From the NCBI RefSeq assembly GCF_008064665.1, contig NZ_VRZA01000011.1, positions 1 through 64,000 on the forward strand: DNA of 64,000 nucleotides. The letters run 5' to 3'. This document shows positions 41,701 to 51,462 of this stretch, piece by piece (the stretch's first letter is position 1; each line of letters begins with the position of its first letter). This stretch comes from Parahaliea maris. Lineage in GTDB: Bacteria; Pseudomonadota; Gammaproteobacteria; Pseudomonadales; Halieaceae. A program made the position numbers and the translations under genes. The notes below the pieces were generated by a model that saw only the letters and a program-made list of their open reading frames with translations, did not search any database and had not been told where the DNA came from.

Positions 41701-41794
41701 CCCTCCCTGCCGGGGTAGTCCAGCCGGGGATGTCGTTGGGGATTACTGCGACGTCAGAGAACAGGGCCGAGGCCCGAGGGAAGGCAGCGCGGGG

Positions 41795-42142
41795 TTAACA
41801 GGCCCCCGCCCGCTCACCCGGCGCCGTCTCAGGGGCGGCGGGCGTCGTGAACATCAAACCACTGTGCTGGACCCGCGCCACCAGGCTGACCATCTCGGCC
41901 ACCCCAAGCGCACGCAGATACTCACCCATGGCGTAGAGGTCGTCGGTCGCGACATCCGGTTCCACCTCGCGCAGGGCCTCGATAACCCGTAACTCCGCGA
42001 CATCGTACTCCCCACCATCGCCAAATATCAGGCGGGTGAAGGTGTCGACAATGATCATTTCTTCGCTGTTGCGGGGCGGGTCATTTCGGGGTGAATCAGC
42101 GCAGGGGGCTTCACTACCCCGCTGCGGCATTGCCTGTGCCAT
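41795..42142 (-). CDS. Hypothetical protein, 115 residues
   Basis: The start is ATG at 42140-42142 with AAGG about 8 nt upstream; an open frame continues to 42184. The N-terminal 30 residues are polar and Pro/Asn-rich. A conserved-looking helical core follows (EMIIVDTFTRLIFGDGGEYDV, AELRVIEALREVEPDVATDD, LYAMGEYLRALGVAEMVSLV), then an Ala/Pro-rich tail. There is no signal peptide or membrane helix. I do not recognise a family. It sits alone between the RNase II gene (convergent) and asnS. Confidence 0.6.
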   Translation of the reverse strand: MAQAMPQRGSEAPCADSPRNDPPRNSEEMIIVDTFTRLIFGDGGEYDVAELRVIEALREVEPDVATDDLYAMGEYLRALGVAEMVSLVARVQHSGLMFTTPAAPETAPGERAGAC

Positions 42143-42280
42143 GATTGCCTTTTCCCGGTGCCGCCAGGGACGACACCTCTCCATTATCTTTGTAGAAAAT
42201 CAGTATGGCCCAGCCGGGCCTCTGCTCTGGATAAATTTTAGGCAATATTCACGGATTTGCTTATTTTTTGTGCGTTTTTC

Positions 42281-43678
42281 TCAAAATGCGGCGTTACCAG
42301 GAGTCCGCGGGAAGGGAATCGCATCGCGGACGTTCTCCATGCCGGTCACATAGTTCAGCAGACGCTCGAAACCCAGGCCAAATCCGGCGTGGGGTACCGT
42401 ACCGTAGCGGCGCAGGTCGCGGTACCACCACAGCTCTTCTCTCAGGTGTTCGTCCATGCGGGAATCCAGCACGTCCAGGCGCTCCTCGCGCTGGCTGCCG
42501 CCGATAATCTCCCCGATACCCGGCGCCAGCACATCCATGGCTGCCACGGTTTTTTCGTCGTCGTTGAGGCGCATATAGAAGGCCTTGATGTCTTTCGGGT
42601 AGTTCATCAGCACCACCGGGCGGCCGACGTGCTTCTCCGCCAGGTAGCGCTCGTGCTCGGAGGCGAGGTCGATACCCCAGCTGACCGGGAACTCGAACTT
42701 CTCACCGCAGGTTTCCAGGATGCGAATGGCCTCCGAATATTCCATGCGCTCGAAACGGTTGTCGATCACGCTGCGCAGGCGGTCGATGACCGTGTTGTCG
42801 ATGCGCTGCTGGAAGAAGGCCATGTCGTCCTCGCGCTCCTCGAGCACCCGGGTGAACAGGTATTGCAGGAGGTCCTCCGCGAGGGAGGCGTTGTCACTCA
42901 GGTCGGCAAAGGCGATTTCCGGCTCCACCATCCAGAACTCGGCCAGGTGGCGGCTGGTGTTGGAGTTTTCCGCCCGGAAGGTCGGGCCGAAGGTGTACAC
43001 CTTGCTCATGGCCAGGCAGTAGGACTCCACTTCGAGCTGGCCGGACACCGTGAGGAAGGCGTCGCCACCGAAAAAGTCCTGACTGTAGTCCGGCTGCCCG
43101 TCGGCACCACGGGGCAGGTTCACCGCGTCCAGAGTGCTGACCCGGAACAGCTCGCCGGCACCTTCACAGTCGCTGCCGGTGATGATCGGGGTATTGATCC
43201 AGTGGAAGCCGCGCTCGTAAAAATAGTTGTGGATAGCGTTGGCCAGGGTGGTGCGCACCCGGGTGATGGCACCGAAGGTATTGGTGCGCGGCCGCAGGTG
43301 AGCCTGGGTTCGCAGGTATTCAAAGGTATGACGCTTCTTGGCGATAGGGTAGGACTCAGCGTCGTCTACCCAGCCCTGCACCGTCACTTCAGTAGCCTGG
43401 ATTTCCACACTCTGGCCCTTGCCCTGGGATTCCACCAGTTCGCCCACCACCGTCACCGCACAGCCGGTGGACAGTTTCAGTACCTCGGATTCATAGTTCT
43501 CCAGGCTGCTGGGCACGACCGCCTGGATGGCGTCGAAGGCCGATCCGTCGTGCACCGCCAGGAACGAGATGCCCGCCTTGGAGTCGCGCTTGCTGCGCAA
43601 CCAGCCGCGCACCTCGACGGTAGCGCCTGTGGCGACCTCGCCACGGAGGGCGGCGGCAACGGAAATGAACTGTGACAT
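42281..43678 (-). CDS. asnS: Asparagine-tRNA ligase
   Basis: A 465-residue class IIb aminoacyl-tRNA synthetase. The N-terminal OB anticodon domain ([20 protein letters not shown]) is followed by the catalytic domain with [28 protein letters not shown], motif 2 ([20 protein letters not shown]) and motif 3 ([20 protein letters not shown]). It ends [15 protein letters not shown], as in AsnRS. GGAGAG lies 9 nt before the ATG. Confidence 0.98.
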   Translation of the reverse strand: MSQFISVAAALRGEVATGATVEVRGWLRSKRDSKAGISFLAVHDGSAFDAIQAVVPSSLENYESEVLKLSTGCAVTVVGELVESQGKGQSVEIQATEVTVQGWVDDAESYPIAKKRHTFEYLRTQAHLRPRTNTFGAITRVRTTLANAIHNYFYERGFHWINTPIITGSDCEGAGELFRVSTLDAVNLPRGADGQPDYSQDFFGGDAFLTVSGQLEVESYCLAMSKVYTFGPTFRAENSNTSRHLAEFWMVEPEIAFADLSDNASLAEDLLQYLFTRVLEEREDDMAFFQQRIDNTVIDRLRSVIDNRFERMEYSEAIRILETCGEKFEFPVSWGIDLASEHERYLAEKHVGRPVVLMNYPKDIKAFYMRLNDDEKTVAAMDVLAPGIGEIIGGSQREERLDVLDSRMDEHLREELWWYRDLRRYGTVPHAGFGLGFERLLNYVTGMENVRDAIPFPRTPGNAAF

Positions 43679-43779
43679 TGGGGGGACTCTCCACTGGGGT
43701 GTTGACGCGCGGAGGATACCGAAACCGCGCCGGCGCCGCCAGCGACGGCCACCGGTTCTTGGCCGTCCAGCTGAGGACT

Positions 43780-44334
43780 CTAACGGGCGATCCGGTTGAT
43801 GGTAGTGCCGTTCAGGTCCAGGTTGCCCAGCACGCCGGCGTCATTGAAGCTGACACCCAGCACCGGGGGGGTATTGCGGGCCGTTTCCAGCCTGCCGCGC
43901 TCGTCGACCCGCACCTTGGTGACCCCTTCGCTCACCCCCACTTTCCAGTTGATGGTGTTGCGAAAATCGATCAGCGCCTGCTGATCCATGAACAACAGGA
44001 CCTCGACCTTGCGCCCGCCCTGGTCCTTCATGTTGTGCGGCGCTCCAGCGGAGGCGTAGTAGGCCACCGGCTCGCCCTTGATCAACAGGGCCCCTTCACC
44101 GTAGCGCCCGCGTTCGCCGAAGGTCATCTCCACCACGTCGGGGAACACCAGGACACCACTGGCACGCTGGATCAGTTTATCGATTTCCTTCGCGTGCTGG
44201 CGCAACTTGGCCAGCGCCGCCTGGCTCTTGCTTTCGATCTCGGTGCGATCATCCGCTCTTGCCAGGCCCGCCGCCAGCAGTGAGGTCAGTGCCAGCGCAG
44301 CCAGTGCCCGCCAGCCGCTTGCCCGTGTTGTCAT
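43780..44334 (-). CDS. SYLF/YSC84-type lipid-binding protein, exported
   Basis: A 184-residue protein with a signal peptide ([20 protein letters not shown]). The SYLF-like domain has the family pattern [55 protein letters not shown] and [13 protein letters not shown] domains bind phosphoinositides or other lipids; in bacteria they are periplasmic and of unknown role. It lies 12 bp downstream of the SDR gene in the same direction, so co-transcription is likely. Confidence 0.8.
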   Translation of the reverse strand: MTTRASGWRALAALALTSLLAAGLARADDRTEIESKSQAALAKLRQHAKEIDKLIQRASGVLVFPDVVEMTFGERGRYGEGALLIKGEPVAYYASAGAPHNMKDQGGRKVEVLLFMDQQALIDFRNTINWKVGVSEGVTKVRVDERGRLETARNTPPVLGVSFNDAGVLGNLDLNGTTINRIAR

Positions 44335-44346
44335 CCCCGGTCTCTC

Positions 44347-45345
44347 TTATTGGTCAAAGGTAAAACTTTCACCGACCAGCGCTTCCGAGAGCTGCCAGAG
44401 CTGCTCGGCCAGGGCCGGGTCGGTGGCATAGGATTCTACCCCGCCGGCGGTTTCCTTGCCCGCTTCTTCTGCCAGATGACAGTCTTCGAGGTAGCGCCCC
44501 CCGATACCGGCCAACGCCGGTGATGTGGCGGCGTAGACCGAGGTAGCCGCGCCCTGGGGAATGGACTTGAACAGGCTGCGTGGCTCGCCGCCCGTTTCCT
44601 GCCCGCTTGCGGCCGACCGGCTGGCTGCCCGGGCCCTGATGGCCTCCATATCCGCTTCGTCCATATGCCGACCGAGTTCGGTCATGATCATGCCGGGGTG
44701 GACAGCGAACACCCGCACGCCCAACGGTGCCAGGCGGGCGTCCAGGCCCACACTGAACAGGACATTGGCAGTTTTTGACTCACCGTAGGCCCGCCACTTT
44801 TCGTACTCCCGCTCGCGGTAATTCGGGTCGTCGAAATTGAAAGCGCCAAAACGGTGACCGCCGGAACTCAGGTTGATGACCCGCGGTTCAGAGCCAGCGG
44901 CGGCCGCTGCCATGAGGGCCGGCGCCATCAGGCAGGTAAACAGGAAGTGGCCGAGGTGGTTGGTACCGAACTGCATCTCAAACCCCTGGGCCGTGCGCTG
45001 CAGCGGACAGGCCATGACTCCCGCATTATTGATGAGCAGGTCAACCTGAGGGTAGAGATCGAGCAGAGTGGCGGCAGAGTTGCGCACCTTGTCGAGGTCC
45101 GCCAAATCGAGCAGGGCGCTGTCGATTTGACCGGGCAACTCCTCGGCCTCCAGCACCGCGATAGCCGCGTCCAGCTTTTCACGACTGCGGGCCAGCATGA
45201 CCACCGTGGCGCCGCGGGCTGCCAGAGCCCGGCACGTCTCCAACCCCAGGCCAGAGGACGCCCCCGTCACCAGCGCCAGGCGCCCCTCCAGCGAAATGCC
45301 CTCCAGGACCTCATCGGTTGTCGATGCAAAACCAAACTCTGCCAT
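44347..45345 (-). CDS. Short-chain dehydrogenase/reductase (retinol dehydrogenase-like)
   Basis: A 332-residue classical SDR. The NAD(P) motif is VTGASSGLGLET near residue 25. NNAGVMACPL, the Ser in INLSSGGHRFG and the YGESK catalytic Tyr/Lys (AYGESKTANVLFSVG) are all present. The Tyr-x3-Lys with a Pro-rich NPYREREYEK lead resembles WWOX/retinol dehydrogenase-type proteins. The start is ATG at 45343-45345 with AAAGGAG 8 nt upstream. The substrate is unknown. Confidence 0.9.
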   Translation of the reverse strand: MAEFGFASTTDEVLEGISLEGRLALVTGASSGLGLETCRALAARGATVVMLARSREKLDAAIAVLEAEELPGQIDSALLDLADLDKVRNSAATLLDLYPQVDLLINNAGVMACPLQRTAQGFEMQFGTNHLGHFLFTCLMAPALMAAAAAGSEPRVINLSSGGHRFGAFNFDDPNYREREYEKWRAYGESKTANVLFSVGLDARLAPLGVRVFAVHPGMIMTELGRHMDEADMEAIRARAASRSAASGQETGGEPRSLFKSIPQGAATSVYAATSPALAGIGGRYLEDCHLAEEAGKETAGGVESYATDPALAEQLWQLSEALVGESFTFDQ

Positions 45346-45494
45346 GTGTAACTCCTTTATTGTCATATTCGGCGCCCCGTCAGGACCTGCCCTGTTGTTT
45401 GCCGGGAACCAGTGTCAGAGAATCAGCTTAGACGTTGTACCGCCGGCGCTTCCAGCGCAGGAGCACACGAGACCAAACCAGGGGACATCTTATT

Positions 45495-45884
45495 ATGCCA
45501 AAGGCACTTCAGGCTCTGGAGAGAGGCAGCTATATCAGTTTCGCCACACGCAAGCGCTCGGGTGAATTTGTTCCCACGCCGGTGTGGTTTGCCCCTGCAG
45601 ACAACTGCTACTACCTGTTTTCCGCCGGCGATGCCGGCAAGGTCAAACGCCTGCGCAATTTCAGCGAGGCGCGTATCGCACCCTGTACTGTCACCGGGAA
45701 ACTCACCGGCGACTGGCTGGAAGCCAGGGCCTGGCTGGTGGAGAGCAAGGCAGAGGAGGCCGCTGCGCTGGCGGCCCTGCGACAAAAGTACGGCCTGCAA
45801 ATGCGTGTTGGCGACCTCTTCGCCCGCCTCAGCGGACGCTTCACCCGCCGCGCCTACATCCGGGTGGACCTGCCGCAGGAGTGA
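45495..45884 (+). CDS. PPOX-class flavin/F420-type oxidoreductase
   Basis: A 129-residue split-barrel protein (MPKALQALERGSYISFATRK, then PTPVWFAPADNCYYLFSAGD and KVKRLRNFSEARIAPCTVTG), typical of the small PPOX class F420-dependent or FMN-binding family. ATG 45495 has AGGGGA upstream; the open frame starting at 45435 lacks similarity. The cofactor cannot be decided. It is convergent with the TPR lipoprotein (6 bp between stops). Confidence 0.85.
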   Translation: MPKALQALERGSYISFATRKRSGEFVPTPVWFAPADNCYYLFSAGDAGKVKRLRNFSEARIAPCTVTGKLTGDWLEARAWLVESKAEEAAALAALRQKYGLQMRVGDLFARLSGRFTRRAYIRVDLPQE

Positions 45885-45890
45885 CCCGGG

Positions 45891-47087
45891 CTAGCGGGTC
45901 ACCAGCGCCTCCTGCCGGATGCTTTCCAGCTTGAGGCGGTAGTCCTCGACTTCGCCCTTCAGGGTCGCATTGTCGATGGCCTGGCCGATAAAGTCCGTCG
46001 CCGCAACAAAATCGCCGCGCTGGTACTGGATGATGCCCACAGCATAGAGCAGGCGGCTGTCCTCACCACGCAACTCCAGTGCCCGCTGGTAGTGCTCGAG
46101 AGCCCCGTCCCAATCGCCGGCTTCACCGGCCTGGTCGCCCAGCCAGGCGTGGTAGTAAGGGTTGGTCTCGCGGTAGCTGACGACCCGCTCTTCCCAGTAC
46201 GCCTGGTCACTTTCGCGCCCCTCGCGCTCATAAAGCACCATCAGGTTGTTCATGGCAGAGCGGTCGCGCTCGTTGAGTTGCAGCGCCACAAAGTAGCTTT
46301 GCTCCGCCGGGCTGTATTGGCCCGCGGTGCGATAGACCGCCCCGAGGTTCACCCACAGGTGACCCATGTCAGGACTCAGTTGCAGGGCCCTTACCTCCCG
46401 GCGCCAGGCTTCCGCCAGGTCTCCCGCCGCCAGCGCCTCCATGGCCAGGTTGTTGTGATACAGCGCCAGGGCGTCGGCATCACTGATAACACGGCTGTCC
46501 GCCACATCGTGGGAGGGCAGCGGGTCGATATCGACCATGTATTCCTCGCCCCCGGGCAGGCGCACGACCACGTTCACGTGCAGACGCAGGGCAACCCGTT
46601 CGCCCAGCCGGGTCCACTCGGGGCGCACCTCTACCCACTGGTAGCGGGCATCGAGGCCGGCCTCCCGCGCCAGGGCCACAAACAGGTGGGCGTAGCTGAG
46701 GCAGTTGGCCGCGCCGAGGTGAAACACCTCACGGGCACTGCCGTCGGCGTAGGGGTCATAGCGCATCCCCAACATACCGGCGCCCTTCACCGCACTGTGC
46801 AAGGTAAGCAGACGCACCCGCGCCGAAGACCTGGTATTGGCATAGCGCCTGACAAACGCTCGCATCTCGTCGTCGAGTGCCAGCAGATCGGGATCCTGGA
46901 TTGCCCCGGCATCCGGGATCGTAACAACCTCCTGCTCCAACTGCAGGGGAGACAGGGTCGCCACGGCCGGGCCCATCGACGGCTGCTGGGCGCAGGCGCC
47001 CAGAAAGAGACTCAATAAAGAAAGTACAATAGTGCGACACCAGCGGGGTTGCTGGCAGCACGAGCGTGGCCTTGCGGGCTGCGCCAT
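45891..47087 (-). CDS. TPR lipoprotein with transglutaminase-like domain
   Basis: A 398-residue protein. The lipobox LSLFLGAC puts the lipidated Cys near residue 32. Residues about 85-210 form a transglutaminase-like core: Cys in LGAANCLSYAHLF, His in LRLHVNVVVRL and Asp in YMVDIDPLP. Residues about 230-385 form TPR repeats (AWRREVRALQLSPDMGHLWV, YSPAEQSYFVALQLNERDRS, WDGALEHYQRALELRGEDSR). It is anchored in the envelope and may act as a peptidase or amide hydrolase on an unknown partner. It is a third transglutaminase-fold protein in this window, unlinked to the Anbu array. Confidence 0.85.
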   Translation of the reverse strand: MAQPARPRSCCQQPRWCRTIVLSLLSLFLGACAQQPSMGPAVATLSPLQLEQEVVTIPDAGAIQDPDLLALDDEMRAFVRRYANTRSSARVRLLTLHSAVKGAGMLGMRYDPYADGSAREVFHLGAANCLSYAHLFVALAREAGLDARYQWVEVRPEWTRLGERVALRLHVNVVVRLPGGEEYMVDIDPLPSHDVADSRVISDADALALYHNNLAMEALAAGDLAEAWRREVRALQLSPDMGHLWVNLGAVYRTAGQYSPAEQSYFVALQLNERDRSAMNNLMVLYEREGRESDQAYWEERVVSYRETNPYYHAWLGDQAGEAGDWDGALEHYQRALELRGEDSRLLYAVGIIQYQRGDFVAATDFIGQAIDNATLKGEVEDYRLKLESIRQEALVTR

Positions 47088-47145
47088 AACATCCTCCCAC
47101 GCACCGTAATTTTATTGTTTGCGCGGTGCGTGGGAAGAGTATAGC

Positions 47146-47598
47146 TCAGGCGAACTGCTGCTCACAAAAGCAGCTTGCCAGGGCCTCGATATAGGCGACA
47201 TCACCGGCGTCAAAGCGGTCCGTTACCGGACTGTCGATATCCAGCACCCCGACCACCTCATCCCCCTGCCACAGGGGTACCACCACTTCCGAGCGGGAGC
47301 GCACATCACAGGCGATATGCCCCGGAAACGCGTGCACATCAGCCACCACCTGGGTGCGACGCTCCGCTACAGCGGTGCCACACACCCCCTTGCCCACCGG
47401 AATCCGGACACAGGCCGGGCGGCCCTGAAAAGGACCGAGCACCAGCTCGCCCTCCTTCAGGAAATAGAAGCCGAGCCAGTTGATGGTTTCCAGTTGCTCA
47501 TTGAGAAAGGCGCTGAAATTGGCGGCATTGGCGATCAGGTCGGATTCACCGGTCATAAGGCCGGTGAGCTGCTGTTTGGCTTCGTCGAGGGGGAGCAT
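47146..47598 (-). CDS. msrC: Free methionine-(R)-sulfoxide reductase (GAF domain)
   Basis: A 150-residue GAF protein that reduces free L-Met-(R)-sulfoxide. The three conserved Cys are in ACVRIPVGKG, GVCGTAVA and HIACDVRS, with the signature VVADVHAFPGHIACD and the acidic VGVLDIDSPV. The length is normal. It is a single gene downstream of its own start region, after a structured repeat at 47662-47759. Confidence 0.93.
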   Translation of the reverse strand: MLPLDEAKQQLTGLMTGESDLIANAANFSAFLNEQLETINWLGFYFLKEGELVLGPFQGRPACVRIPVGKGVCGTAVAERRTQVVADVHAFPGHIACDVRSRSEVVVPLWQGDEVVGVLDIDSPVTDRFDAGDVAYIEALASCFCEQQFA

Positions 47599-47661
47599 TA
47601 GAGAGTCCTGCTAAATCTGTGGTTTCAGGATCAGAATCGGAGTGCCCAATCAGGCGACGAG

Positions 47662-47759
47662 CCCCGGTGCTGCCTGGAGGGACCGTCAGCGACCAGGGAT
47701 GGTCGCTGCCGAGCGCACATGGACGTGCTCGTAGCGTGTCCCGGAAGGCAGTACCGGGG
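47662..47759 (+). ncRNA. TwoAYGGAY-like structured RNA element, copy A
   Basis: A 14-bp outer stem (47662-47675 with 47746-47759, one G-U pair), continued by GGGAC/GTCCC (47679-47683 with 47738-47742), encloses two hairpins. These are CAGCGACC-AGGGAT-GGTCGCTG (47687-47708) and GCAC-ATGGAC-GTGC. Both loops expose GGA. The layout matches copies B and C near the window end and resembles the described TwoAYGGAY RNA motif. It lies between the divergent-oriented start of msrC and the 3' end of cysH, outside any gene. Whether it is transcribed is unknown. Confidence 0.6.
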
Positions 47760-47860
47760 ATCGGCGCCGGCGAGGCTGGCACCGGCGTCAGAAATCAGTG
47801 GGAAGAGTACGTAGGACGGCTCTGGCTTACAACTGTGAGCTGCGGAGATAGGTCAAATGT

Positions 47861-48487
47861 TCAGGCCGCGGTATGCAGCCCACACTCCCGCCCATCCATC
47901 ACCTTGGTCGGATCAAAATAGTGCTTGCAGGTGGGCAATTGGAAGCGAGACATATAGCCCTCAACCTGGGCGTCATTCCAATAGAAAATCGGCGCCACCT
48001 TCACAATGCCCCGGGCATCCATCGACACCACATCCAGCGTCTTGCGATGCTCCGTTTCCTCCCGGCGAATACCCGTCAACCAGATATCCGGCTTGAACTC
48101 CGTCAACGCGCGATCGAAGGGCTCCAGCTTCACCTGGCGGGTGAACTCAGTATGGCGCTCTTCCTCGTCGACCGTGGGAATTCCCCCCATAATCGCGTTG
48201 CGACGCTCCGAGGTCATCTGGGGCGAATAGACATGCATATTCAGGTCGAGATCGCGAATCAGGCGCTCTGCGACCACATAGGTGTCGCGCAGATTGTAGC
48301 CCGTGTCCACCCAGATCGTCGGCACCGAGGCATCCACCTGGCTCACCAGGTGCAGCATGACCGCCGCGTTGCGCCCCATGCTGGTAGTCGCAATCGTACG
48401 CCCGCCCTGAGCGAGCGCCCAGCGCACGATTTCCTCCGGCGAGGCGTCGCGTAAAGTGGCGTTGGCAGCTTCGATGTCCAGTTGCAA
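47861..48487 (-). CDS. cysH: Phosphoadenylyl-sulfate reductase family protein
   Basis: A 208-residue protein (E. coli CysH has 244) reducing PAPS to sulfite with thioredoxin. The P-loop-like TTSMGRNAAVMLHLVSQV, IWVDTGYNLRDTY and TGIRREETEHRKTLDVV are present, as is the catalytic C-terminal ECGLH (residues about 201-205). No CC...CxxC iron-sulfur motif is present, so PAPS rather than APS is the likely substrate. The frame begins with TTG (48485-48487) with GGA 10 nt upstream; a stop lies six codons before it and no ATG is available. Confidence 0.85.
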   Translation of the reverse strand: MQLDIEAANATLRDASPEEIVRWALAQGGRTIATTSMGRNAAVMLHLVSQVDASVPTIWVDTGYNLRDTYVVAERLIRDLDLNMHVYSPQMTSERRNAIMGGIPTVDEEERHTEFTRQVKLEPFDRALTEFKPDIWLTGIRREETEHRKTLDVVSMDARGIVKVAPIFYWNDAQVEGYMSRFQLPTCKHYFDPTKVMDGRECGLHTAA

Positions 48488-48756
48488 AGCGAAAAGATCC
48501 GTCTATGGCATGTTCAGGGACGAAACTTTAATGAATCAAAACCCTGTCGACAAATAACGATCCTTTATATGCATATACCTGGCCAGAGAACTGCCAGTGC
48601 GCCGCCACGCGCTGGGCGCCTGACGATTCACGCACCGGGATGGGCGAAGCCGGGCCTGACCCAAAGCGCCAGTTTCTCTGGCACTTAAACATCATTGCCG
48701 ACGTGGCACCGAGCACCAATACTGGACCCAATAAGAACAGGTCCAGGAGCCCGATG

Positions 48757-49881
48757 ATGGCTAATCAACTGTGCGACAAACTCGGCATCGAATACCCGAT
48801 TTTTGCCTTTACCCACTGCCGCGACGTGGTGGTCGCGGTGAGCAAGGCCGGCGGCATCGGTGTGCTGGGCGCTGTCGGTTTTTCCCCGGAGCAGCTGAAG
48901 GAGGAACTGGACTGGATCGACGAGCACATTGGCGACAGGCCCTACGGGGTCGACATCGTCATCCCCCAGAAATACGAGGGCATGGGGGACATGAGTGCCG
49001 AAGCACTGGAAAAGAAACTGTGGGAGATCGTGCCCCAGGAGCACATCGATTTCGCCCAGAAGCTGCTCGCCGACCACGGCGTGCCCGAGTGGCCCGACGG
49101 CAGTACCAGCATGGGCCTGATGGGCTGGACCGAGGCGACCGCCACCCCCCTGCTGGAAGAAGCCCTGACCCGCCCCAAGTGCAAACTGATTGCCAACGCT
49201 TTGGGCACGCCCCCGGCGGACAAAATCAGGCAGGTACAGGATTCCGGCCGCCTCATCGGGGCCCTCTGTGGCAAGGTCAAACAGGCCGTGGCCCACAAGG
49301 AGGCCGGGCTGGACTTCGTGGTGGCCCAGGGTGGTGAGGGCGGCGGCCATACCGGCGACGTGGGCTCGGTGGTGCTGTGGCCCCAGATTGTCGATGCGAT
49401 AGGCGACCTGCCCATGCTGGCCGCCGGCGGTATCGGCAACGGCCGGCAGATTGCCGCCGCCCTGGCCATGGGGGCCGCCGGTGTCTGGACCGGCTCCCTG
49501 TGGCTGACCGTGGAAGAGGCCCACACCCAGCCGGCCCAGAAGCAGTCCCTGCTGGATGCCACCAGCGAGGACACCGTGCGCTCCCGCTCCTGGACCGGCA
49601 AGTCCTGCCGCATGTTGAAAAACGACTGGACCGAGGCCTGGGCCCGGGACGACACTCCCGATCCGCTGGGCATGCCCCTGCAGGGTCTGGTCACCTCGGA
49701 CGGCATCCGCCGCACGGCCGTCTACGCCGACAAGGGCGAATGCCAGAAAGTGGCCTTCAACCCCTGCGGCCAGGTGATCGGCCAGATCAACCAGGTTGAA
49801 TCCTGTCGCCAGGTCATGCAGCGCCTGCTGGAAGAGTACGTGGACGCGGTGGAGAAAGCCGGCAGCATGTTACCGGGCTAG
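48757..49881 (+). CDS. Nitronate monooxygenase (2-nitropropane dioxygenase) family
   Basis: A 374-residue FMN-dependent TIM-barrel protein. It has the N-terminal CDKLGIEYPIFAFTHCRDVV, the barrel strand GGIGVLGAVGFSPEQL, the FMN phosphate site VAQGGEGGGHTGDVGSVVLW and AAGGIGNGRQIAAALAMGAA. The ATG at 48757 has AGGAG 7 nt upstream; the ATG at 48754 is possible. The substrate may be nitronates or another activated CH acid. It is convergent with the photolyase gene, with stops overlapping by 4 bp. Confidence 0.9.
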   Translation: MANQLCDKLGIEYPIFAFTHCRDVVVAVSKAGGIGVLGAVGFSPEQLKEELDWIDEHIGDRPYGVDIVIPQKYEGMGDMSAEALEKKLWEIVPQEHIDFAQKLLADHGVPEWPDGSTSMGLMGWTEATATPLLEEALTRPKCKLIANALGTPPADKIRQVQDSGRLIGALCGKVKQAVAHKEAGLDFVVAQGGEGGGHTGDVGSVVLWPQIVDAIGDLPMLAAGGIGNGRQIAAALAMGAAGVWTGSLWLTVEEAHTQPAQKQSLLDATSEDTVRSRSWTGKSCRMLKNDWTEAWARDDTPDPLGMPLQGLVTSDGIRRTAVYADKGECQKVAFNPCGQVIGQINQVESCRQVMQRLLEEYVDAVEKAGSMLPG

Positions 49882-51416
49882 CTGCCCTCCCCCACCAGCG
49901 TCGCCAGTACCCGCTCACCCCAGCCGAGGATCGCGTCCTGCTCCGAGGCTTTGCGCTTGCGCCAGTTGGCCAACACCAGCGCCATGCGCGGGTTGTTTTC
50001 GAAGGTCTGCTGGTGGCGGTGAATAAAACGCCAGTACAGGGCATTGTAGGGACAGGCGCCCTCTCCAGTCATTTGCGCAGGGTTGTAGCGGCATTGCGCG
50101 CAGTGATTGCCCTGGCGCTGGATATACTTGCCGCTGGCGGCGTAGGGCTTGCTCGCCATCAGGCCGCCATCGGCGTGCAACGCCATCCCCAGGGTATTGG
50201 GTAGTTCCACCCACTCGAAGGCGTCGACATAGTCCGCCAGGTACCAGTCACACACGGCCGCGATGTCCAGGCCCGCCAGCAGGGCGAAATTGCCAATCAC
50301 CATCAGGCGCTGGATGTGGTGGGCATAGCCCAGGTCCAGGGTCTGGCGCAGGGCCTGGGACAGGCAGCGCAGGTCGGTGTCACCATCCCAGAAAAAATCC
50401 GGTAACGGGGTGGTAGCCGCGAGAGCATTGCGCCGGCGGTATTCCGGCATGTGCAGCCAGTAGATCCCGCGGACGTATTCGCGCCACCCCAGAACCTGGC
50501 GAATAAAGCCCTCAGCGGCGGCGAGACTGCAATGCCCCGAACGCCAGGCCTCCTCGACCCGCTGACACAGGGCCAGCGGCTCCAGCAAGCCGATGTTCAG
50601 GTACATGGATACCCGTGCGTGGAACAGCCACACCTCGTTCTCGGCCAGGGCATCCTGAAAACGACCGAACTGCGGCAGGGCGTGCTCACAGAACCAGTCA
50701 AATTCAGCCTGCGCCTGGCCGGCGGTCACGCCGTAGCTGAACCGGGAGAGGTCACCGGGGTTGCCGGGGAAGGCTTCGGCCACCAGCTCAAGCACCTCGC
50801 GGGTCACGGCATCGTTGCGCAGGGAGCGCCGTGGCGGAATCGCTACCTGGGCGCGCCAGCCCTCGCGATTCTCTTTGTCGTAATTCCAGTGGCCTCCAGC
50901 GGGCCCTCCGTCTGGCTCCAGCAGGACGCCGTAGTCGCGCCGCATCTCGCGGTAGAAGTGTTCCATCCGCAGCTGGCGACGGCCACTGGCCCAGCTGCGG
51001 AAACGGTCATGGGCGCACAGAAAGCGACTGTCCTCGAGAATATCCACTGGCAGGCCCAGGCGCTCTGGCCAGGAATCCATCAGCCGCCGCAATCGGAACT
51101 CACCCGGCTCGCAAACACAGACCCGGGAAAAGGCGTGCGCCTGGCAGGTCTGCACCAGCGCCTCCTCCAGCGAGGGCAAGCCTTCATCCAGCCGCCGGTA
51201 ATGCACCCGGTAACCCCCCCGCTCAAGTTCGCTGGCAAAATGCCGCATGGCAGAAAAAATCAGCGCAATCTTGAGGCGGTTGTGGGGTACGTAGCCCGCC
51301 TCTTCGTGCACTTCGGCGAGCAATACCTCGTCTTGCCCGGGGGCAGCGCCGATCAGGGCGGGATTGTTGAAACTGAGCTGGTCACCCAGTACGAGAATGA
51401 GGCGGCGGTCGGTCAT
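49878..51416 (-). CDS. Cryptochrome/photolyase family protein, FeS bacterial type
   Basis: A 512-residue protein of the prokaryotic (6-4) photolyase/CryPro class. The N-terminal Rossmann part is RRLILVLGDQLSFNNPAL. The FAD domain has FRFL-type AGQAQAEFDWFCEHALPQFG, VLGWREYVRGIYWLHMPEYR and LPNTLGMALHADGGLMASKP. C-terminal Cys residues (NHCAQCRYNP, EGACPYNAL) with an upstream Cys (AAVCDWYLADY) fit the [4Fe-4S] cluster of this class. It repairs UV photoproducts or senses light. ATG 51416 matches the family start. Confidence 0.92.
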   Translation of the reverse strand: MTDRRLILVLGDQLSFNNPALIGAAPGQDEVLLAEVHEEAGYVPHNRLKIALIFSAMRHFASELERGGYRVHYRRLDEGLPSLEEALVQTCQAHAFSRVCVCEPGEFRLRRLMDSWPERLGLPVDILEDSRFLCAHDRFRSWASGRRQLRMEHFYREMRRDYGVLLEPDGGPAGGHWNYDKENREGWRAQVAIPPRRSLRNDAVTREVLELVAEAFPGNPGDLSRFSYGVTAGQAQAEFDWFCEHALPQFGRFQDALAENEVWLFHARVSMYLNIGLLEPLALCQRVEEAWRSGHCSLAAAEGFIRQVLGWREYVRGIYWLHMPEYRRRNALAATTPLPDFFWDGDTDLRCLSQALRQTLDLGYAHHIQRLMVIGNFALLAGLDIAAVCDWYLADYVDAFEWVELPNTLGMALHADGGLMASKPYAASGKYIQRQGNHCAQCRYNPAQMTGEGACPYNALYWRFIHRHQQTFENNPRMALVLANWRKRKASEQDAILGWGERVLATLVGEGS

Positions 51417-51462
51417 GGCAGGAAATACGCACACGCCGCCCGACTGGACCGCTAACCCGCGG

